DNA from: Pleomorphomonas oryzae DSM 16300
GTDB lineage: Bacteria > Pseudomonadota > Alphaproteobacteria > Rhizobiales > Pleomorphomonadaceae
Assembly (NCBI RefSeq): GCF_000422965.1
Contig: NZ_AUHB01000001.1
Location: 1 to 64,000 of the forward strand
Length of the DNA: 64,000 nt
Direction: 5' to 3'
In this document: in pieces, positions 61,710 through 64,000 of the stretch
How positions within the stretch are numbered: the stretch's first letter is position 1
Layout of the letters: every line of letters begins with the position of its first letter
The notes under the pieces: generated by a model
Database searches by the model: none
Told to the model about the DNA's origin: nothing
What the model saw: only the letters and a program-made list of their open reading frames with translations
Position numbers and translations under genes: made by a program

Positions 61710-62579
61710 TCACTTTTCCAGACGGGAGATCAGGCTCGACGTGTCCCACCTGTTGCCGCCATTGGCCTGGACGTCGGCGTAGAACTGGTCGACCAGAGCG
61801 GTCAGCGGCAGGCGGGCGCCGGTCCGCCGCGCCTCGTCGAGGACGATGCCGAGATCCTTGCGCATCCAGTCCACCGCAAAACCGAAGTCGAACTTGCCGG
61901 CGTCCATGGTCTTCCAGCGATTCTCCATCTGCCAGCTCTGGGCAGCGCCCTTGGAGATGGCGGCGATGGTCTTTTCGACGTCGAGATCGGCCGACTTGGC
62001 GAAGTGGATGGCCTCGGCGAGGCCCTGCACGACACCGGCGATGCAGATCTGATTGACCATCTTGGCGAGCTGTCCAGAGCCCGATGGTCCCAGATGCACG
62101 ATCATCTTCGCGTAGGCGTTCATCACGGGCTCAGCCGCGGCAAAGCTCTTGTCGTTGCCGCCGACCATGATGGTCAGCGCGCCATTCTCGGCACCCGCCT
62201 GGCCGCCGGACACCGGCGCGTCGAGAAAATCGAGGCCGAGGGTGACAGCCTTTTCCTGAAGTTCCCGGGCAACGCCAGCCGAGGCGGTGGTGTGATCCAC
62301 AAAGATGGCGCCCTTCTTCATGCCGGCAAAGGCACCGTCAGGACCGAGCACGACGGAGCGAAGATCGTCGTCGTTGCCGACGCAGGCGAACACCAAATCG
62401 GCCCCTGCCGCCGCCTCGCGCGGCGTCGGCGCGGCGCGTCCGCCGAACGCGTTCACCCAGGCGTCCGCCTTGGCGCCGGTCCGATTGTAAACCGTTACCT
62501 CATGGCCACCTCGCGTCCGGAGGTGACCGGCCATCGGGTAGCCCATCACACCGAGCCCGAGAAATACGACCTTTGCCAT
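61710..62579 (-). CDS. NAD(P)-dependent beta-hydroxyacid dehydrogenase (3-hydroxyisobutyrate/tartronate semialdehyde type)
   Basis: 289 residues from ATG 62579 (MAKVVFLGLGVMGYPMAG). The Rossmann GLGVMG is at 8-13. The substrate-site DAPVSGGQAGAENG lies near 115-128, and the catalytic lysine in GSGQLAKMVNQ is near 169. The C-terminal MRKDLGIVLDEAR is also conserved. The family covers 3-hydroxyisobutyrate dehydrogenase, tartronate semialdehyde reductase (GarR/GlxR) and succinic semialdehyde reductases; the motifs do not separate them. No linked pathway genes. Confidence 0.88.
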   Translation of the reverse strand: MAKVVFLGLGVMGYPMAGHLRTRGGHEVTVYNRTGAKADAWVNAFGGRAAPTPREAAAGADLVFACVGNDDDLRSVVLGPDGAFAGMKKGAIFVDHTTASAGVARELQEKAVTLGLDFLDAPVSGGQAGAENGALTIMVGGNDKSFAAAEPVMNAYAKMIVHLGPSGSGQLAKMVNQICIAGVVQGLAEAIHFAKSADLDVEKTIAAISKGAAQSWQMENRWKTMDAGKFDFGFAVDWMRKDLGIVLDEARRTGARLPLTALVDQFYADVQANGGNRWDTSSLISRLEK

Positions 62580-62753
62580 CATGAACCTCATCTATCCATT
62601 TGCAGTGTTTTCGCTTATTGTTGCAGACGCTTGTCCCTGTCGCGTCTATCAAAAGACGCGGTGGCGAACCAGATGGCGGCGATGCCGCGGCGCGAGGAAC
62701 CCTTTTGCCGCTGATGCGTTGAAGTCACCGACAGGACCAGATTGGAGGCAGTC

Positions 62754-63029
62754 ATGAAAGTTCTCGCAGTTGCAGCCACCGTGGTGGCACTCAGCCTCGG
62801 CGCTTGCGCCAACCAGACGCCCACTCAGCAGCGTGTGACCACCGGTGCGGCCATTGGCGCGCTGGGCGGCGCAGCGGTCGGTGCCATTGCCGGCGGCGGC
62901 AAGGGTGCTCTGATCGGCACGGCCGTCGGTGGCATCGGCGGAGCGGCGGTTGCCGGTATGACCGCACCGCGCGAAGACTGCATCGCCTACGACCGTTACG
63001 GCCGCCCCTATCGTACCGCCTGCCGCTGA
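62754..63029 (+). CDS. Small glycine-zipper lipoprotein
   Basis: 91 residues from ATG 62754 (MKVLAVAATVVALSLGAC), with GGAGG 7 bases upstream. The lipobox LGAC gives Cys18. Residues about 30-70 are a glycine zipper (AAIGALGGAAVGAIAGGG and GTAVGGIGGAAVAG) resembling the OmpA/SlyB/YMGG type. A short tail CIAYDRYGRPYRTACR follows. It is probably an outer-membrane lipoprotein that packs in the membrane. It ends at a strong terminator. Confidence 0.85.
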   Translation: MKVLAVAATVVALSLGACANQTPTQQRVTTGAAIGALGGAAVGAIAGGGKGALIGTAVGGIGGAAVAGMTAPREDCIAYDRYGRPYRTACR

Positions 63030-63062
63030 TAGCGTCGGCGCGGCTTTCTCAGCCGTACTTTC

Positions 63063-63100
63063 AAGGCCCGGAGCACCCCGCTCCGGGCCTTGTTGTTTTT
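63063..63100 (+). terminator. Rho-independent terminator of the glycine-zipper lipoprotein gene
   Basis: A perfect 12-bp stem AAGGCCCGGAGC / GCTCCGGGCCTT (63063-63074 and 63080-63091) with a 5-base loop is followed by GTTGTTTTT. It is the clearest intrinsic terminator in the window. Confidence 0.95.
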
Positions 63101-63154
63101 CAGAATGGCGGGCCGGGTAAATCCGGGCCACCGCTCTGGGTTTCGCCTATGCAT

Positions 63155-63982
63155 CTAGCGCCGAAGGTGACGCGTCAGCCGGCGCTCCATCATCTCCCAA
63201 AGACGCCGCAGCACCTCCACCGTGATCAGATAGATCACGGCAGCCCAGATGTAGATCTGCAGGTCGTAGGTCTTGGAAAAGGCGTATCGGGTCTGCCCCA
63301 TCAGATCGAGGACCGTGATGATCGAGGCGATGGCCGACGCCTTGATCATCAGAATCACCTCGTTGCCATAGGGCCTCAACGCGGTGATCAGCGCCTGCGG
63401 CAGGATGATCTTGCGCATGGTGATGAAAGGTCGGAGGCCGAGCGACTCGGCAGCCTGCCACTGGCCCGAGGACACGGAACGAATGGCGCCGGCGAGAATC
63501 TCCGCCTGATAGGCGGCCGTATTGAGCGAGAAGGTGAGCACGGCGCAGAAATAGGCGTCGCGGAAGAACATCCAGAGTCCCACAGCCTTCAGCGCATCGG
63601 TGAACTGTCCGGCACCGTAGTAGACCAGGAAAGTCTGGGCCAGGAGCGGCGTGCCGCGGAAGAAATAGGAATAACCGAAGGCTATGCCACCGATGATCGG
63701 ATTGTGCGACAGACGCCCGAGGGCCACCGGAATCGAGATCAACGCACCGAGCAGGATGGACAGCACCACGAGGTGCAGCGTCACCCAGATGCCGTTCAGG
63801 ATTCGCGGGCCGTATTTGGCGATCTCTTCAGGATCATAGCCGACCACCAGCATGTAGATGATGGAAAGGCCGAGCAAGGCCCAGAGTGCCATCAGCAAGA
63901 GGCCGGCGACGCGGGCGCCGGTCCAGCGTCGGCGGGCAGCGGCGGGCGGGCGCTCGGTCGAAGGAGCGTCGACGTAGGTCAT
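63155..63982 (-). CDS. Polar amino acid ABC transporter permease (HisM/GlnP type)
   Basis: 275 residues. After a Pro/Arg-rich N-terminal tail there are five or six membrane spans. ILNGIWVTLHLVVLSILLGALIS opens the family domain, SYFFRGTPLLAQTFLVYYG is the typical loop, and the EAA motif is QWQAAESLGLRPFITMRKIILPQA. It belongs to the His/Glu/Arg/opine importer group. Its partner genes must lie beyond the right end of the window. Confidence 0.92.
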   Translation of the reverse strand: MTYVDAPSTERPPAAARRRWTGARVAGLLLMALWALLGLSIIYMLVVGYDPEEIAKYGPRILNGIWVTLHLVVLSILLGALISIPVALGRLSHNPIIGGIAFGYSYFFRGTPLLAQTFLVYYGAGQFTDALKAVGLWMFFRDAYFCAVLTFSLNTAAYQAEILAGAIRSVSSGQWQAAESLGLRPFITMRKIILPQALITALRPYGNEVILMIKASAIASIITVLDLMGQTRYAFSKTYDLQIYIWAAVIYLITVEVLRRLWEMMERRLTRHLRR

Positions 63983-64000
63983 CAGTGCCCTCCCTGTCCA

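Overview
This window is GC-rich chromosomal DNA of an alphaproteobacterium, very probably of the order Hyphomicrobiales (Rhizobiales). The signs are the gene order secE-nusG-rplKA-rplJL-rpoBC-rpsLG-fusA-tuf with a second tuf and tRNA-Trp at the secE end, a MucR/Ros zinc-finger regulator, two DUF3563 micro-proteins, a GlpU-like (DUF2160) subunit in a polyol-type ABC transporter, and an intergenic repeat that resembles those of rhizobial genomes. The genus cannot be settled from the sequence alone.

Layout. 1-17.7 kb, minus strand: the translation/transcription core (tuf partial, fusA, rpsG, rpsL, rpoC, rpoB, rplL, rplJ, rplA, rplK, nusG, secE, tRNA-Trp, tuf). 18.5-25.3 kb: a membrane GGDEF-EAL protein and a PAS-GGDEF diguanylate cyclase on either side of gnd-zwf. 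25.3-31.1 kb: an accessory stretch with two DUF3563 genes flanking mucR, a secreted VHL-beta-like protein, a broken phage-type hypothetical gene and a methyltransferase preceded by AT-rich DNA, ending at tRNA-Gly. 31.1-35.5 kb: a dipeptide/nickel-type ABC operon without a binding protein, ending in a class V aminotransferase. 35.7-38.2 kb: GNAT acetyltransferase, lipoprotein, tRNA-Thr, rlmB and tRNA-Tyr, including a decayed duplication of a GNAT-tRNA unit.

38.4-46.8 kb: the most coherent accessory system. It is a seven-gene minus-strand operon (binding protein, two permeases, GlpU-like membrane peptide, two ATPases, fused dihydroxyacetone kinase DhaK-DhaL) with a divergent LacI-type repressor. 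One near-palindromic 16-bp site exactly fills the spacer of the operon promoter, and a second lies 30 bp away. I infer import and phosphorylation of dihydroxyacetone or a similar short ketose.

46.9-64 kb: an ECF sigma factor with its anti-sigma factor and a likely target secreted protein, a hydroxypyruvate isomerase-like protein, a phosphoribosyltransferase, a Tat-exported family 5 binding protein with no transporter beside it, moaA, an Lrp/AsnC regulator, a membrane histidine kinase, a DUF2339 protein, an Xre regulator, an MFS transporter, mntP behind a yybP-ykoY (manganese) riboswitch, a beta-hydroxyacid dehydrogenase, a glycine-zipper lipoprotein and an amino-acid ABC permease.

Limits: family names rest on motifs and remembered family features, not on searches. 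Promoters and hairpins were found by eye.
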